DNA of 64,000 bases. It comes from Oscarella lobularis (lineage: Eukaryota; Porifera; Homoscleromorpha; Homosclerophorida; Oscarellidae). The stretch lies in contig NC_089178.1 of assembly GCF_947507565.1 (NCBI RefSeq), positions 992,001 to 1,056,000 of the forward strand, given 5' to 3'. Position 1 is the stretch's first letter. Every line of letters begins with the position of its first letter. The notes beneath the pieces were generated by a model. It worked only from the letters and a program-made list of their open reading frames with translations, made no database searches and was not told where the DNA came from. Both the position numbers and the translations under genes were made by a program. Positions 23,601 to 35,967 of this stretch are shown one piece after another.

Positions 23601-25845
23601 AGGAGAAGACGTGCTTCGCAGACGACGTCACAATGACTCCATTGGCTCGTTTCCATTCGAACGAAAGGGAGAGAGCGGCATCTGACGTCACACGGCACGA
23701 CAACACGGCATCGAGACCTCGCTTGAGATAAACGTTCGAAGACGATGATATGAACTGCGTGGGATCTAAAGAAACATTGCGATAATTTTTTTCCATTCTA
23801 TGGGCTTCTAGAACTGACTGTATATCTTGAGAATTGTCGACTGATTGATCGATCCCTTGGGATTGGTCGCCGTGCACGTGTACTTTCCTCCGTGCTGCAG
23901 CTTGACGTTTGTGATTGACAAGTTTCCCGACAGCAACGGTCTCACGACGTTCGTCTCTCGCACGGCCAAGCCCTGATACAGCCACGCGTACGTCGGCGCG
24001 GGAGATCCGACGGCGGAGCAGGGCAATTCGAGACGACGCGTTGCAATGGCGTGTGTTACAGGCGGTAAGAATTTATTAAATACCGGTTTAGAGCCTGAAA
24101 TAGTAGAAGTCAACTTAGTTGTGATAATCCTCCTATCAAGATACTTGCCTGATACGTTGAGATGAGCGCTTGCAAAGGCCTCGCCTGCCTTGTTGCTCGC
24201 TCTGCACTGATAGACGCCGCTATCGGCTTCGCGGACTTGTCCAATTATTAGTGAGCCATCGATTTCAGCTGCTGTCGGATACGATGACCCGTCTTTGTAC
24301 CAAACGATAGCTGGAGTTGGAGAACCGGTCACATTGCAGCGAAGAGTCACCGCGACACCGATGAGAGACTGCGTTGTAACCGGACCGTTTACAATGACGG
24401 AAGGCACTAAGAGATATAAACATTAAATATGCACCTGTGACGCTTCTATTTGAGAGGCCGTTTACCCAGTACTGTCAGAGTAGCCGTTCTAGTGATCGAA
24501 TTACTTTGACACTTATAGATACCCGCATCTGTTGTCCGAACGTTGTTAATCTGTAGGGCACGGTTGAACTCCAAAAGTTGAATGCGACCCCCGCTCGTCA
24601 GCTTGGTACTGCCCTTATACCACGTCACGGCAGGAATTCTTCAATTGAAAGAAATAGAAAAAAAGACGAAACGATGCATTAGGCCCAGCTAACCTCTGAT
24701 CATCTGCTACTACGCATTTGAAGGTAGCCACGTTGCCTACAATGACCTCACTATTGCTTGGTTCCTCCAAAAAGGCAAACATATTCACACTAGCAAGTCC
24801 TAAAACAATTTCAACATCAAAGGCAAAGAAAGACTGAGAAATCAGTACAGTACCGGTAAGCGAGACAAAAACCGGCATTGACTTGACCTCTCGATTGAGA
24901 ACGGAATTTCGAGCGTGGCACGTGTAGTGGCCGCCGCTCGACTGAGACGCTCGATTCACGATCAAATCCCCGTTCGATTTCATCATGAACGTGCCCTGGG
25001 ACAGATCGACGACCGACGATTGGTGTTTCCAATAGATACTAGCATCCGGGACGCTGGACGGCGGATCACACGCCAATTCGACGTAACCGGAAAAAGAAAC
25101 ATCTTTCACTCGTTGCGCACCGGAAAACGACCCGAGATCTAAAAATAAAAAACCCGCGCATTAGTAAAAATTTTTTTAAAAATCGTCGATCGTACGTACT
25201 CGCGACGGTTGCGCGTGCCACGCGACTTTTCAAGCGTCCCGCGACGTTCGAAACGATGCAGTGATAGAGACCTTCGTCTTTCGACTGAAAGTTGGTGATT
25301 TGGAGTCCGCCCGACGCCGTTTTCGTTAGGCGACTGTCGGCGATGAGTTGATCGTCTTTGTACCACGTCACGACGAGGGGTCCCGTTCCGGTTGCGGCGC
25401 ACGCGAACGTGTACGTCTTCCCTTTCGCGCCGATGAGGTCATCGGGCATCGATACGATGACAGGGGGGTCGACCACTGCGGCGCGAACGGGGAGGAAAGA
25501 AGGGCTTTCTTATTTACGCTAACGTGTATATTTATCGTGTTTCGGTGATCCCACTTCCGGAAGCGGAGGGGTGCCTCCGCTCCTCCCTTTCGAGCCAACG
25601 GCTTTCAAGAGCCGCTAACAGCGTGGGAACGTTTTCTTTAGAGGGACCCTTCTTTTCTCAACGATAAATAGACTAACGGGTCGGTGTTTCGTAGCGGGAC
25701 GTGGCGAGGAACGCGTCTTTGGGAGAAAACGACGAGAGGGCGGCGTTCGTCGTGGCTTACCGGCATCGATTTGGTTGACGAGACGCGATAGAAGTAGAAA
25801 GATGACGCTAGGAAAGAGAGAAACTGATGAGCGAGGACGAAGCAT
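20610..25845 (-). CDS. Ig/FN3 transmembrane adhesion receptor (6 Ig + 5 FN3)
   Basis: Exon 1 (25845-25762) encodes a signal peptide (MLRPRSSVSLFPSVIFLLLS). Six Ig-like domains follow, with hallmark sequences such as YTFACAATGTGPLVVTWYKD, GHYTCHARNS, GIYKCQSNS, GVYQCRASNKAGE, GKYTCTATNPKG and GQYQCVIATS. Five fibronectin-III domains come next (YQFRVTAENEIGVGKPSA, YAFSVSAYNNAGSGPSSP and others), then one membrane helix (WGLAAGVGAVILLLLLLVII) at about 21340-21400, a basic stop-transfer (KRAQTRRR), and a cytoplasmic tail of about 200 residues. The tail ends SATLV, a class I PDZ-binding form. The 6+5 layout is that of the L1CAM family; I see no clear FIGQY ankyrin motif. Domains map to one or two exons each. 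Confidence 0.85.
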
Positions 25846-26258
25846 AGCGGAAATGAATCAAGGTATGGTGGTAAGGCGAACGTCGCGTCTGCGCACGACG
25901 AAAAGGATGCGGAGGCGGAATACATAACAGGCACGCGTTCTTACAGAGACGACGCAGCTTCGGCCATTGTGGAAGAGAGGAGGAGCAATACTGGGAAACT
26001 GTCGGAGTCGCGCTTATGAACTGGCTGAGCCACGCCTACAGCGTCATCAACCAATTTCCCTATTATCAGTTTGGGCTTTCTGTAAAGCGCGTGAACAGCG
26101 TGTGAACACAAACAAAGCAAGGCCGGATGGAAGCGCTAAGACATGAAAGCATCCAGAAGCAAGCAGACAATTATGCGAGCAGCAACAGCGAGAGCTAACT
26201 AACACTAATAACAAACGGCCACGTCGTTCGACTAGTCACTCACTGAGGTAGCAATTGA
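25846..26258. other. Intergenic region between two minus-strand genes
   Basis: It holds the 3' flank of the large secreted protein's neighbour and the presumed promoter of the Ig/FN3 receptor. A CCAAT pentamer is at 26051-26055. No gene or repeat was seen. Confidence 0.4.
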
Positions 26259-29200
26259 TCAAGTCGGATGTTCCATATCCCAAAGTGTGCGAGGCTCTTC
26301 GTCCGCCGAGTGAACACAGAAGACAGGAATTTTTTCGATGTCGTCCAAATCCTTTAGGAGACGCTGAGAGGTTAGCCGCGCCTCGTAGAGAGTCTCTTCG
26401 AAGAGTGACTCCACATCCTAAGGAAAGAGCTCTCTCTACCAAGCCCCTACTACATATCAAAGGTATTACCACCGAAATCCTTTGCAAAATTCTGGCCACT
26501 CTTCTCGCCTTCGGACTTGAGCGAGCCACTTCTTGGTACGGGAAGAGCAAGGATTGAACCAACTTGGTCAAATACTGGCGAGGAGTCAGCCCCGTCTTCG
26601 TCAATGTAGTGTTCTTCAGCAAATCCTCCAACACATTCATTCCGTCATAATTCAAACTCATCATCTGCCGGAGCGACGACGAATTGAATCCCACGGTTAC
26701 AGGCACTAAAGAGACATATAACCGGTAAATTAGACTAAAGAATAGTTTGAGTACCCTCGTTACGGCTCAAAAAAGACGTCGCCGCCTTAGTGCAAACATC
26801 GTCGACGTCGACGAGAGTGCCATTCGTTCCGTTGTCATCTTCGACTATCGCTTCTGCCAGATCGACGTTCGTGGTCAAATAGTCCTTGACCGTCTGCTGA
26901 ACGCCGCTCGAGACGGCGCCAAACGTCTCGAGCAAAACGCGCAGAACGCCAACGAGACTTCGATAGTGCTCGCACTTGGCCTCGACAGTGTCTGCAAAAA
27001 AATACATAATTGTGTATATATTACTTCACCAAGACTCACCTGGCCGCTCATCAATCAGCCTCGACTTCAAATCGACATAATCCTCATCGGATCCGCGACT
27101 GATTGAGGGAAGTACTGGCAGTTCGTCGTCGACGATCATACGATCCGGATAGCGTTCAAACAATCCAGGTCGATAGACAAATCGTTCAGGGAAATAGTGC
27201 CGTTCGCTGAAACCGGACGTGTCGCGTCGACGACGACGACCTGTAATCCCTTTGAAAGCCATTTCGGCGAAATCTTTCGCCATCGACTCGATGCTGTTCA
27301 TGCGAATATTAAAGCTAAACTTCTTCGGCTTCTTTTTCAAAAACGAGACCGTTGCCGATCCCGCCACGTGACCCGACGACACGAGTCCAATTTTGACGTC
27401 AAACGTCAATTTTTTGATGTCAATAAGACCGCCCAGTCCCGCCGAAACAATAAACTTCGCCGCTGCCGCTCCCGCCTTAACGGTATATTTGACTCCCTCG
27501 AGCACGCCCTTCGCTGCGTCGAGAGGCCAACGATTTTTGTCGACGACTACTTGGGCTGTCTTCAGCGCTCCCTTGGCCGCGTCGAGCGGCCAACGATTCT
27601 TATCAACGACTTGCTGAGCTACCGTTAGAGCACCTTTTGCAACGTCGAGAGGCCAACGATTCTTATTGACGACTTTCTGAGCGAGGGTCAGCGCACCCTT
27701 AGCCACGTCGAGAGGCCAGCGGTTGTTGTTGACGATTTTCTGAGCTACAGACAAGGCGCGTTTTGCAACGTCGAGCGGCCAACGATTGTTGTCGACGATT
27801 TTCTGAGCTGCCGTAAGGGCGCCCTTTGCAACGTCGAGAGGCCAGCGATTTTTGTCGACGATTTTCTGAGCTGCCGTAAGAGCGCCCTTTGCCACGTTCA
27901 GCGGCCAACGATTTTTGTCGACGACCTGTTTCGCTAATTCCAGAGCGGCGTAGGCGGTGGCGCGCAGTCCTTTGCATCCCGCGTTAAAAGTGATGCACAC
28001 TGGATCTGTCACTTTTTTGGAGCACATTTTCACGCCGCACGGATATCGAACCCACCCTCCGCACATTTTCACGCCGCAAGGATAGGGAACTAAAAAAAAC
28101 AATGAATCGAGTCAAATGGATTTCTGTGCATACTTTTTGTAGTGCCGCAACGTTTAATGCTGCAAAGTTTGTCGACGTCCTTTTGTTTTCTGCGAAGATT
28201 ATTGACGGCGTCGTCGTACTTTCGCTGAGCCGAGTCCACTGACTTCTTCTTTGATTCCAAAACGCGTATGGCCGCGTCGTACTTCTTCTGAGCCGAATCG
28301 ACGGATCGCTTCTTTCCCTCCAAATTCCTAATTGCAGCATCGTACTTCTTCTGAAGAGAATTGACGTCCTTTTTCTTCGACTCAAGCGACTTGATGGCAT
28401 CAGCGTATTTTTTCTGGGCGCCTTTGAGAGCCCTTTTCTTTGATTCCAAATCTCGAATAGCGGCATCGTACTTCTTCTGAATGCCATCGACATCGCCTTT
28501 CTTCCTCTCCATACCTCGAATAGCCTCATCGTATTTAACCTGAAGTCCATCGACGTCCTTTCTGCTTTTTTCCATCGACCGAATAGCGTCGTCGTACGCT
28601 TTGTTCGCCGATTCGACTTTCGCTTGAGCATCGCCGATCTTCTTCGTCGCATCCTTGGCGCCTTTGTCGATAATATAGCGCACTCGCTTCGCAATCGTCG
28701 ACATCCCGCCGCTCGACATTTCGGCGTAGACGCGAAAAGCGGCCGACTTGAGCGACCCATACGACGCAGAGACGCGTACCTTGAAATAAAACAAGAACAA
28801 CCTCCCAACGACTTCGATCGTAAAACTCTTGTCGTCGATTTCGAGCGAAGCGCCCCGATTCAATAATCCGAACAGTTTCACGTAGCCGGCCGCTCGAACG
28901 AGGACTTTGGGAGCGGGTAAAAGCGTGACGGAGGCGTCGAGAATAGGACCGCGTTTCGAGTCGCTACGCGATCGCTGCAAGCGAATTTGCCCGCCAGCTA
29001 AATTGAGCGGATCCATTTCGACGCGAACGCGCATCGCCGACGGCGGCGTCAGCGCGATGTCGCACGTCAATTCGTAGCCCAATATGACGAGCGTCCCGTA
29101 CAACTTGAAGCCCGCCGGTATGACGAGACCGGTCGGGAGTTCAATCGTGTCGAACGCAAACGACGTCTCCAAGCCGTCCGGAAAACCGATTTGTGACAGA

Positions 29201-31797
29201 ACTTTGGGTATTTTGACGTCAAAATCGAAGGCGTTCATCAGAGCAGGAATCGTCGCCTTATTGATTTTCCCGCAGAAATAATTCCGTCTTGGCGAGACGG
29301 CGTCGACGCCGACGTGAACGACGGCAATGATTTCTTTACCGTTGCCGATGTTTCCGATGTGCAATTCGCCGCCGATTTGCAGCGCCGTAACGCCGACGCC
29401 TGGACGCAGAGCGACGGACAGATGAGCGTTGCCGAAAGCGAGAAACGAAATCGAGAAGGGCCTCTTCCATATGCCGATCATCGTCATCGCAAGTTCGAGT
29501 CCTTGAACGGGACCGACGCGAATGGCACCGCGAAACGAGAGCGGCGGATCGACGAGCTTGAGAGTCGCCGTGATGCCGAACGTCGGTTCGGGTCCGACAA
29601 CGAATTCGAGTCCGGCGTCGGTGAGCGTCAGTTTGGGGCCGAGATTGATGTTTCCGGCGACGGCGTACAGTCGAAATTCCCTAAGACTCGTAACGGTCGC
29701 CGATAGACGGAGGTGAGCGTTGGCACCGAGCGCTCGTTTTGCGTACTCGCAGAATGCGTCGCCGTCGCAGTCGCCTGGAAAGGAGAAAAGAGCGACGATG
29801 CTGATACCGCGTTGAATGGGAACGTTTTGTAATAGATCGCCTATCAAAGCGACGTCCGGCGCGCTCTCCTTCGCCAAGACGAAGCCGCAACGAAGCGACC
29901 GAGCGAGCATCTTGAGAAAATCGACGTCGAAGCCAGTCAGTTTTTTAACGAGCCAAGAAAAGTCGACGTTGGCGAATTCGAATCCGACTGCCATCGACGT
30001 CTTTCCGCCTTTTTTCGCGATTAATGCGTTGAGAGTCATGTCATTCCAGCCGGCGATTTCCGGTCGACCGGCGAGAAACATGAGAAATTGGCCGCCCAAC
30101 AAACCGACGGGTATTTGCGCTTTCGGCTCGAGAATGCGAAAATCGGCGAACGACGCGAGAATCGAGTCGAATTCGTCTGGGAGAAAACTAGCACCGAATT
30201 GGCGCATCACTTCGCCGACGTTCCACGCCGAGTCCTCGGCCTTAATCATGAAACCCTTGACGGGTCGCGGTGGACCGTCGGCTTCTCCGTTTGACGGCAA
30301 CGGAGCAATGGGGTCGACCGGATCGACGCTGACCGGCACTTTGGACGATCCCAGGAGCCACTGTCCGCCGCTTTCGACCGCCTTTCGTCGCAGCTTCGAC
30401 AGCGTGACGTTGATGCGAAGATACGGTTTGTCGATTGTGACGAGATTTGGTACGACGACGACCGACTTGTCCAACGTGAGTCGCGTCGTGAGCACTTTGA
30501 GTCGATGATCATAGCCGAATTCGTTGATTGCCAGATCGAAGACGTTCGAAACGCCGGGCGGCAGAAGCAGCGAGTCCAAATCGAAATCGGGTAGCATCGC
30601 TTCAACGAGATTTCGCACGGTCAACGTCGCCGCGTAGTCGACGATGTTAAACGACAGATCATTGGGACCGACTCGAATTAGAAAGCGAATGGGATCAAGA
30701 TCGGATTTGAGCGCAAATCGCGTTACCAATGTGACGCCCTTGCTGAACGGCTGCGCGTCCCACAAGAGCGGATCGTCGACGACTTCGGGAAGAAGATTCG
30801 GCGCCACGTCGTCCGTCGATACGACGACTCCGAGGCGCGGCACGACCAACGAGCCGAGAACCGGTATCTCGCTCACGTCCAAACCGACGAGCGTTTTAAC
30901 GACAGTCGACAGTCGAAACGAATCCAATATTGTTGCCATGGTAACGACGTTCATTGCTAATCCCTCGCGCCACGGAACGCTACGATAGCGATGAAAGAGC
31001 ACGGTCATGTCAAAAGCGCTCCAATCGGCGATCGTCGGTCGACCGGAAAGAGCCAAAGCGAATCCTTCCAGTTTGCTATAGCGAGCGCGAAAGCGCGTAT
31101 TTTCCAATGAAAATTCGTCGAGTCCGCTCTTCTCGAGCGTCGACTTGACTGGACCGTCGGGCAGTATCGCTTCGCCGAGCGTCGAGAAGAAGCTCCCGAT
31201 TGGAACCGTGCCCGTTCGGGGAGCGCCGTAGAAGTAGAATGTGCCGCCGACTTTCGTCAGTTTGAAATCGAGTCCCGTGCCGCCGATCCACCACGTGGCG
31301 GCGAGTCCGAAGCCGTTGAGACCGAATCGATTTGCGCCCGTCACCTCGTCTCGCTCGACGTAGATTCGCACTTCCGTCGTGACGTCGCTCACGCTGAGAT
31401 AGCCCGGCACGAGTTGGACGTCGGACACGGGGGCGGTGCCCACAGCTAATTCGAGACTGTCGATATCGATGGTGAAGTTCGACATTTTGAAGTTGAACGG
31501 ATTGTTTTGCTCATCTTCGATGAAATTGTAATCGGAGTCCTTGAGCGTGTCGGCGAAGGCGGGCATGAGCACGTCGACGAGCTCGAGAATGCGCATCGTT
31601 CGATTCGGCTTCACTTGGCCGTAGATTCCCTTGTAGATGTCGTAGAGTTGGATAGCGCTGTTGTTCGAGATGTCGTCGAGATGTCGTCCGAAGATGTTAT
31701 TCGCCGCGTTGTAGGCGATCGGGTCGCCGATAGGCGCGCTAGCGTCGGCAATGGACGCTGATACGACATACAGGAGAAGAGCGAGCAGCATTTGCAT
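26259..31797 (-). CDS. Large secreted protein with two 21-residue repeat arrays
   Basis: About 1,750 residues. Exon 1 (31797-28134) carries a signal peptide (MQMLLALLLYVVSASIADA) and about 1,000 residues of repeated beta-rich domains sharing a phrase like LSGRPTIADW or LAGRPEIAGWNDM. The exon ends in a coiled coil of about seven 21-residue repeats (type QKKYDAAIRNLEGKKRSVDS). Exon 2 (28089-27040) starts with two YPCGVKMC motifs, then seven 21-residue repeats with NRWPLDVAKGAL. A furin-type site GRRRRRDTSG lies near 27230. Three small exons follow (26991-26757, from 26706, and 26412-26259) ending HPT. The final exon was chosen because it reads open as DVESLFEETLYEARLTSQRL after acceptor CTTAG. 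No family recognised; an extracellular structural or adhesive role is inference. Confidence 0.75.
27500..27950 (-). repeat. Array of seven 63-bp repeats (NRWPLD type)
   Basis: In-frame tandem units of 63 bp encoding AKGALTAAQKIVDKNRWPLD plus one residue. Adjacent units at about 27780-27910 are nearly identical at nucleotide level, pointing to recent duplication or gene conversion; outer units are more diverged. Confidence 0.85.
28155..28630 (-). repeat. Array of about seven 63-bp repeats (QKKYDAAIR type)
   Basis: In-frame 21-residue (three-heptad) units ending exon 1 of the large secreted protein. It has the same period as the downstream NRWPLD array and shares A-Q-K, a central Asp and a Leu-acidic pair at matching positions. 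Confidence 0.85.
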
Positions 31798-32152
31798 CTC
31801 TCGTGAAGTGGGAAGGCGTCGAGACGTTGCTGTCCTTTATCCGTCTGCTAATTGGATTGTTTTGGGATTCTTGACCTTGATCAAGGTGGGGTATGGGGGG
31901 TGTTATGTGGACCTTGCTAAAAGTACAAGTAGGCATGGCAGCGTCAGAAGACGGCTTCAATGCGATCATAGATGTAGTAGTACGTTGAAATCAAATGTGG
32001 TGACGTATGACGTACAGTCGCGGACAGTCTCGCGAACACAGGCATTCAAGATTTGTTGAGTTGATACTGCGTACATTCTGCACCTAATGACTAAGGTGCG
32101 ACAACAGAAAACAAATCAAAGAAGTCCAGCTGTTCGTAAGGCCACAAGCATT
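31798..32152. other. Intergenic region upstream of the large secreted protein
   Basis: Presumed promoter on the minus strand plus the G6PD 3' flank. Two adjacent TGACGTA half-CRE motifs lie at about 32001-32015. No gene recognised. Confidence 0.4.
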
Positions 32153-34368
32153 CTATAACTTTCCTGGCTGTTCCCATTTGTATGTGCCAGAGTACAGATA
32201 TCCAACTCGAGAGCACAATTCATCTGACTCTTTGGGACCGCGGCTGCAAGAAGAAATGCATAAATAATGCGTAAGTCAGATGATCTAAAAATTAGACACC
32301 TTCCGTACAAATACTTGATTGGTTCAACCTTGTCTTTTTCAATCTGGTGTAGAAGTGGAGTGAAAATGCGCCAAGCCTCAGCCAATTCGTCCCTAGCGCA
32401 CACTTGAAGAGTCTATCATCATATTAGAGTAGACTGCTGTACGTACGTGCGAACAAAGTGAGACTGGGACCCATAAAACACGTCAAGAAGGAGTCTTTCA
32501 TATGCATCAGGCAGCCGAGTGTCCTACACGGACACGTGTTTATACAGAGAAGAACATCTCTCCCCAGTGCACTTCTGATATTTCATTACCTTATATCTAG
32601 CGCGATAAGTCAAATCCAATTCGCTTTCTTCTGGAGCAAACGACATGCCAGGCTTCTTCAGCATCATTTTCATGTAGACAGCCTAGAATAAAGTCTCAAC
32701 AACAAACAGCAATGGACGACATTTCCCCGTGTTGCCTCGTTGGGTTGAACGCGAATGACGAGTTCGTTTCTTTGCGCAAGACCGCCAAATATGTCGCCAG
32801 GGACGTCGCGAAATTGAATTCTGATTTCAGCTTTACGCTCGTTAAGAGCTAAAGAAAAAAACAAGTGCAAGAAATAAAGCAAGAAACGCGCATCTATACC
32901 CTTGCCACATCGAAGAATGAAAGGAACGCCTAATAAATCCATAAATAGTGCGTTTCGTGGTAAAATCCCCCCCTCCGCCCAATTTACCGTCCCAACGTTC
33001 CGTTTTGATGTAAGTGAGAGCAGCAGCAAACGTCGGGGTATTCGATCCCTTCGGAACAGTAGGATCATCCAGGTATCCCTGCTTAGCATCTCCTTCGCCG
33101 TTCGGGTTTCCAACGTATTGGCCGAGGACTGTGTTCTCGAGTTTCAAGGGATCCATGCTTTTTAGAACTTTTACCTTCGGAAAGAGATAGCAGGTGCAGA
33201 GAGAAAATATATTTTATTTCACTTTTTCATCGCGTAAATCTTCTGAACGAGCCGTGCATGGCTTTTCCATGGCAATGAGACAGAGAATCTGAAGCAAGTG
33301 ATTCTGCATGACATCACTGAAATCAGGTAATAACTATTCAGTTCATCAATTGAATGAGGGATAGTTCAGCTGATACCGAATAATGCCAAATTCGTCAAAG
33401 TAGCCACCTCTGCCCTGAGTGCCAAATGGCTCCTTGAAGGAAATAATGACAGCGGATACATAATTTCGATTCCAAACAGGACCAAAGATTGCATTAGCGA
33501 ACCTAGGACCTACGTGTAAGTTTACACATATCTGTATCGCTATCAAGTCTCACCGAAGAACCAGGAGATTCTGGACCATTTCCTTTCCCAGATAATGATC
33601 GATGCGATAAATTTCATCCTCCTTGAAAAGTCCGGCCAAGTGCGTGGACAATTCAGCCGAACTGGCCGAATCCTTGCCAAATGGCTTTTCAACAATAACA
33701 CGATTCCATCCCCTGAAAAATCCCCGCGAAAAATCCCCCCCAAAAAAACAGTTGCATTGTATCGTACTGATCAGAGAAACAGGTCGCTCGAATGTGACTC
33801 GTCACCGGCGCGAAGACCGACGGCGGCAGAGCGAGATAGAAGAGCCGATGAACGCGCGCGTCCGGGGCGCGATGCTTCGCCGCAATGCTACGGAGTTCGG
33901 CGTCGAGATTGCTGAACGCGTGCGCGTCCGTGTACGAGCCCTTGACGTAGAAGCAGCGCCCGAAAAACTCCTCCAGTAGCTCTTTTTCCGACTCGGTAGC
34001 CTAAGGAGACAAGGGCGCGGTTGGTGTGCGACACTGGCGAGGCTCTCGCGACTTGCCTTTAGATAGGGTTCGACTTTTTCGCGCAGATTCGCCAACGTCA
34101 AGTCGGATCGAGCGTAGCCGACGAACAGAGTGCTTTTTGGCGTTAGGTTGTGACGGACTAGATGCCTGGAGCGAGGAGAAAGTGATTCGACTGCAAATTC
34201 GATCGCGGATCTTACCATAGGGTCGGGTAGATTTTTTTCTTGGCGAGATCTCCCTAAAGAAGAAGAGTTGCCGTGCGGCCGGCGCGGTCTTTGAGAAGTG
34301 TAGCTCACCGAAGCACCGAGAACGATGCAGAGGTACGTGTCTTTCTCGTTCAGAGTCGAATCGGTCAT
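32153..34368 (-). CDS. G6PD: Glucose-6-phosphate 1-dehydrogenase
   Basis: Oxidises glucose 6-phosphate and makes NADPH in the pentose phosphate pathway. Multi-exon; the order of segments matches human G6PD. NADP site [16 protein letters not shown] is split by an intron after [13 protein letters not shown] and the active-site [18 protein letters not shown] follow, then [118 protein letters not shown], and the end [14 protein letters not shown] at 34368. It is divergent from CTHRC1 across 580 bp. Nothing is missing among key residues. Confidence 0.95.
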
Positions 34369-34948
34369 TTTTTTCCGAGTGTTATAGAGGCTCGAGATGC
34401 GTTAGCCAATCAGCGCTCGTATTAGCGGTCATGCAGCACAGGGTGTGGTACTACGTCATGATTTGATTTGAGAAACGCTCGATGGACAGACCAAAAAAGA
34501 GCAAACGTTTGAAAGACCGTTCTCAAATAATATAGTGGTTGTACCGGGCTAATTGACGACTCGGAGATACTTGCATGACCCCCCGGATTTCATTGGATCA
34601 TCTCCTACATCCATGCCAGAATAAATTGATCCTGTGGAAAACCGTAGTCTCCTAGACGAAAATCACGTGTACGCGCAATTTTAATTTTTGACCGCCCAAA
34701 CAGACCCAAGAAGAACAGAACACCGGAATGACGTATCACGTGGGGTGAATGATGTAAACAAGCACAACCAACCGTTAACCAACGTCCCACGCTTTGACTC
34801 AACGCCTCCTTTTATAGTCATACAGTACGATAATGCTAGAAACCGGTCGTGGTGTTAGAATGCGGAATCAATGTAGGAATGACATCATACCCGTTTTCTT
34901 TTCGCTACATATAAACGGGTAGGGTTGGATGAAACGACAAGCACCATA
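34369..34948. promoter_or_regulatory. Divergent G6PD/CTHRC1 promoter region
   Basis: The largest true intergenic gap in the window. It contains CACGTG at 34737-34742, a TGACGTA half-site just before it, and a TATA-like TATAAA at 34910-34915, 33 bp before the CTHRC1 ATG. If that TATA box is used the CTHRC1 leader would be very short. No gene seen. Confidence 0.45.
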
Positions 34949-35704
34949 ATGATTTTGAATTCAAAGGCATTTCAATGTTTGTTCACCGTTCTCATTCTAT
35001 CCGTCAAGGGATATGCAGTGAGCAATTCTCCCAAATCAGATCAGGTGCTTATATCTAAAACCCCAGTCCACCCACTAAATGTAATAGGTGTCTTTACTAA
35101 GGGACGTTGTGTTTCGGGGGTCCCGGGAATTCCTGGAACTCCGGGAATTCCAGGTAGACACGGATCACAAGGATTGAAGGGTAGCAAAGGAGATAGAGGA
35201 GAGACAGGCAGTACTGTTCCTTCTACTAACTGGAAGCAGTGTGCCTGGAAAAGAGAAGATTATACCCCACATACAGCTGTCATACAGGTACTGTAACTTA
35301 CCACCAAAGACAATTTATGTGCTCTAGAGCAAATATGGCTCACTTTATAGGAATGCGTTTTCAAAAAAAGTCACTCTTCTACCGCTCTCAAAGTAGCGTA
35401 CGCTGCAAGTTTTAGAGTCTGGTGTCCTGGAAAAACATGCTGTGGACGTTGGTACATCACATTTAATGGAAAGGAATGCTCAGGGCCAATGGCAATTGAT
35501 GGAGTCGTCTATTTGTACAACGTTGGCGATAGTCCTCATCGGCATCGTCAAATAGAAGGTTTTTGCGAGAACATTCCGTCTGGATTAGTAACGGTAGCTG
35601 TTCGTGTCGGAAACTGTCCAGGCTTCGGATCATGTGATCGTAGATCTGGACGAAATTCTGTTTCTCGTATAATGATTGAAGAATATCCCCAGTCACAAAC
35701 GTGA
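34949..35704 (+). CDS. CTHRC1: Collagen triple helix repeat-containing protein 1 (CTHRC1)
   Basis: A secreted glycoprotein; in vertebrates it modulates Wnt/PCP and TGF-beta signalling. Two exons, 34949-35287 and 35351-35704, phase 0, about 230 residues. Signal peptide MILNSKAFQCLFTVLILSVK. A short collagen segment of about ten Gly-X-Y triplets (GVPGIPGTPGIPGRHGSQGL onward). The C-terminal globular domain matches the family: WKQCAWKREDY, ALKVAYAASFRVWCPGKTCC, RWYITFNGKECSGPMAIDGV, EGFCENIPSGLVTVAVRVG, GRNSVSRIMIEEYP, with the cysteines conserved. The in-frame sequence upstream of 34949 has no ATG, so this start is clear. Confidence 0.92.
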
Positions 35705-35967
35705 CTGAACTAGACGGGCTTGATTCACTATATTACAATATCTTTCATATCTGCATGTTTGTTGTGTGTGTTGTCCGGCAACGTTTTTGTGCAACTGTTG
35801 CCGGTGGAACGCGCTGAATTGAAATAATTCCGCACAGTTTCTTGCAGTGGTTGAGACCGCTCTTTGTTACCTCTTATACAAAAATCTGAAAAGCCAGTGC
35901 AAGTAAATGAGACAGACGAGAATAGAAGATATATCAGTATATGATACGAAACATTCCAATTCCTTTC

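Noticed and set aside
27984-28808. Minus-strand frame of 274 codons overlapping the large secreted protein
   Set aside because: It is an Arg-rich frame shift of the 63-bp repeat array; the heptad-rich frame is the real one.
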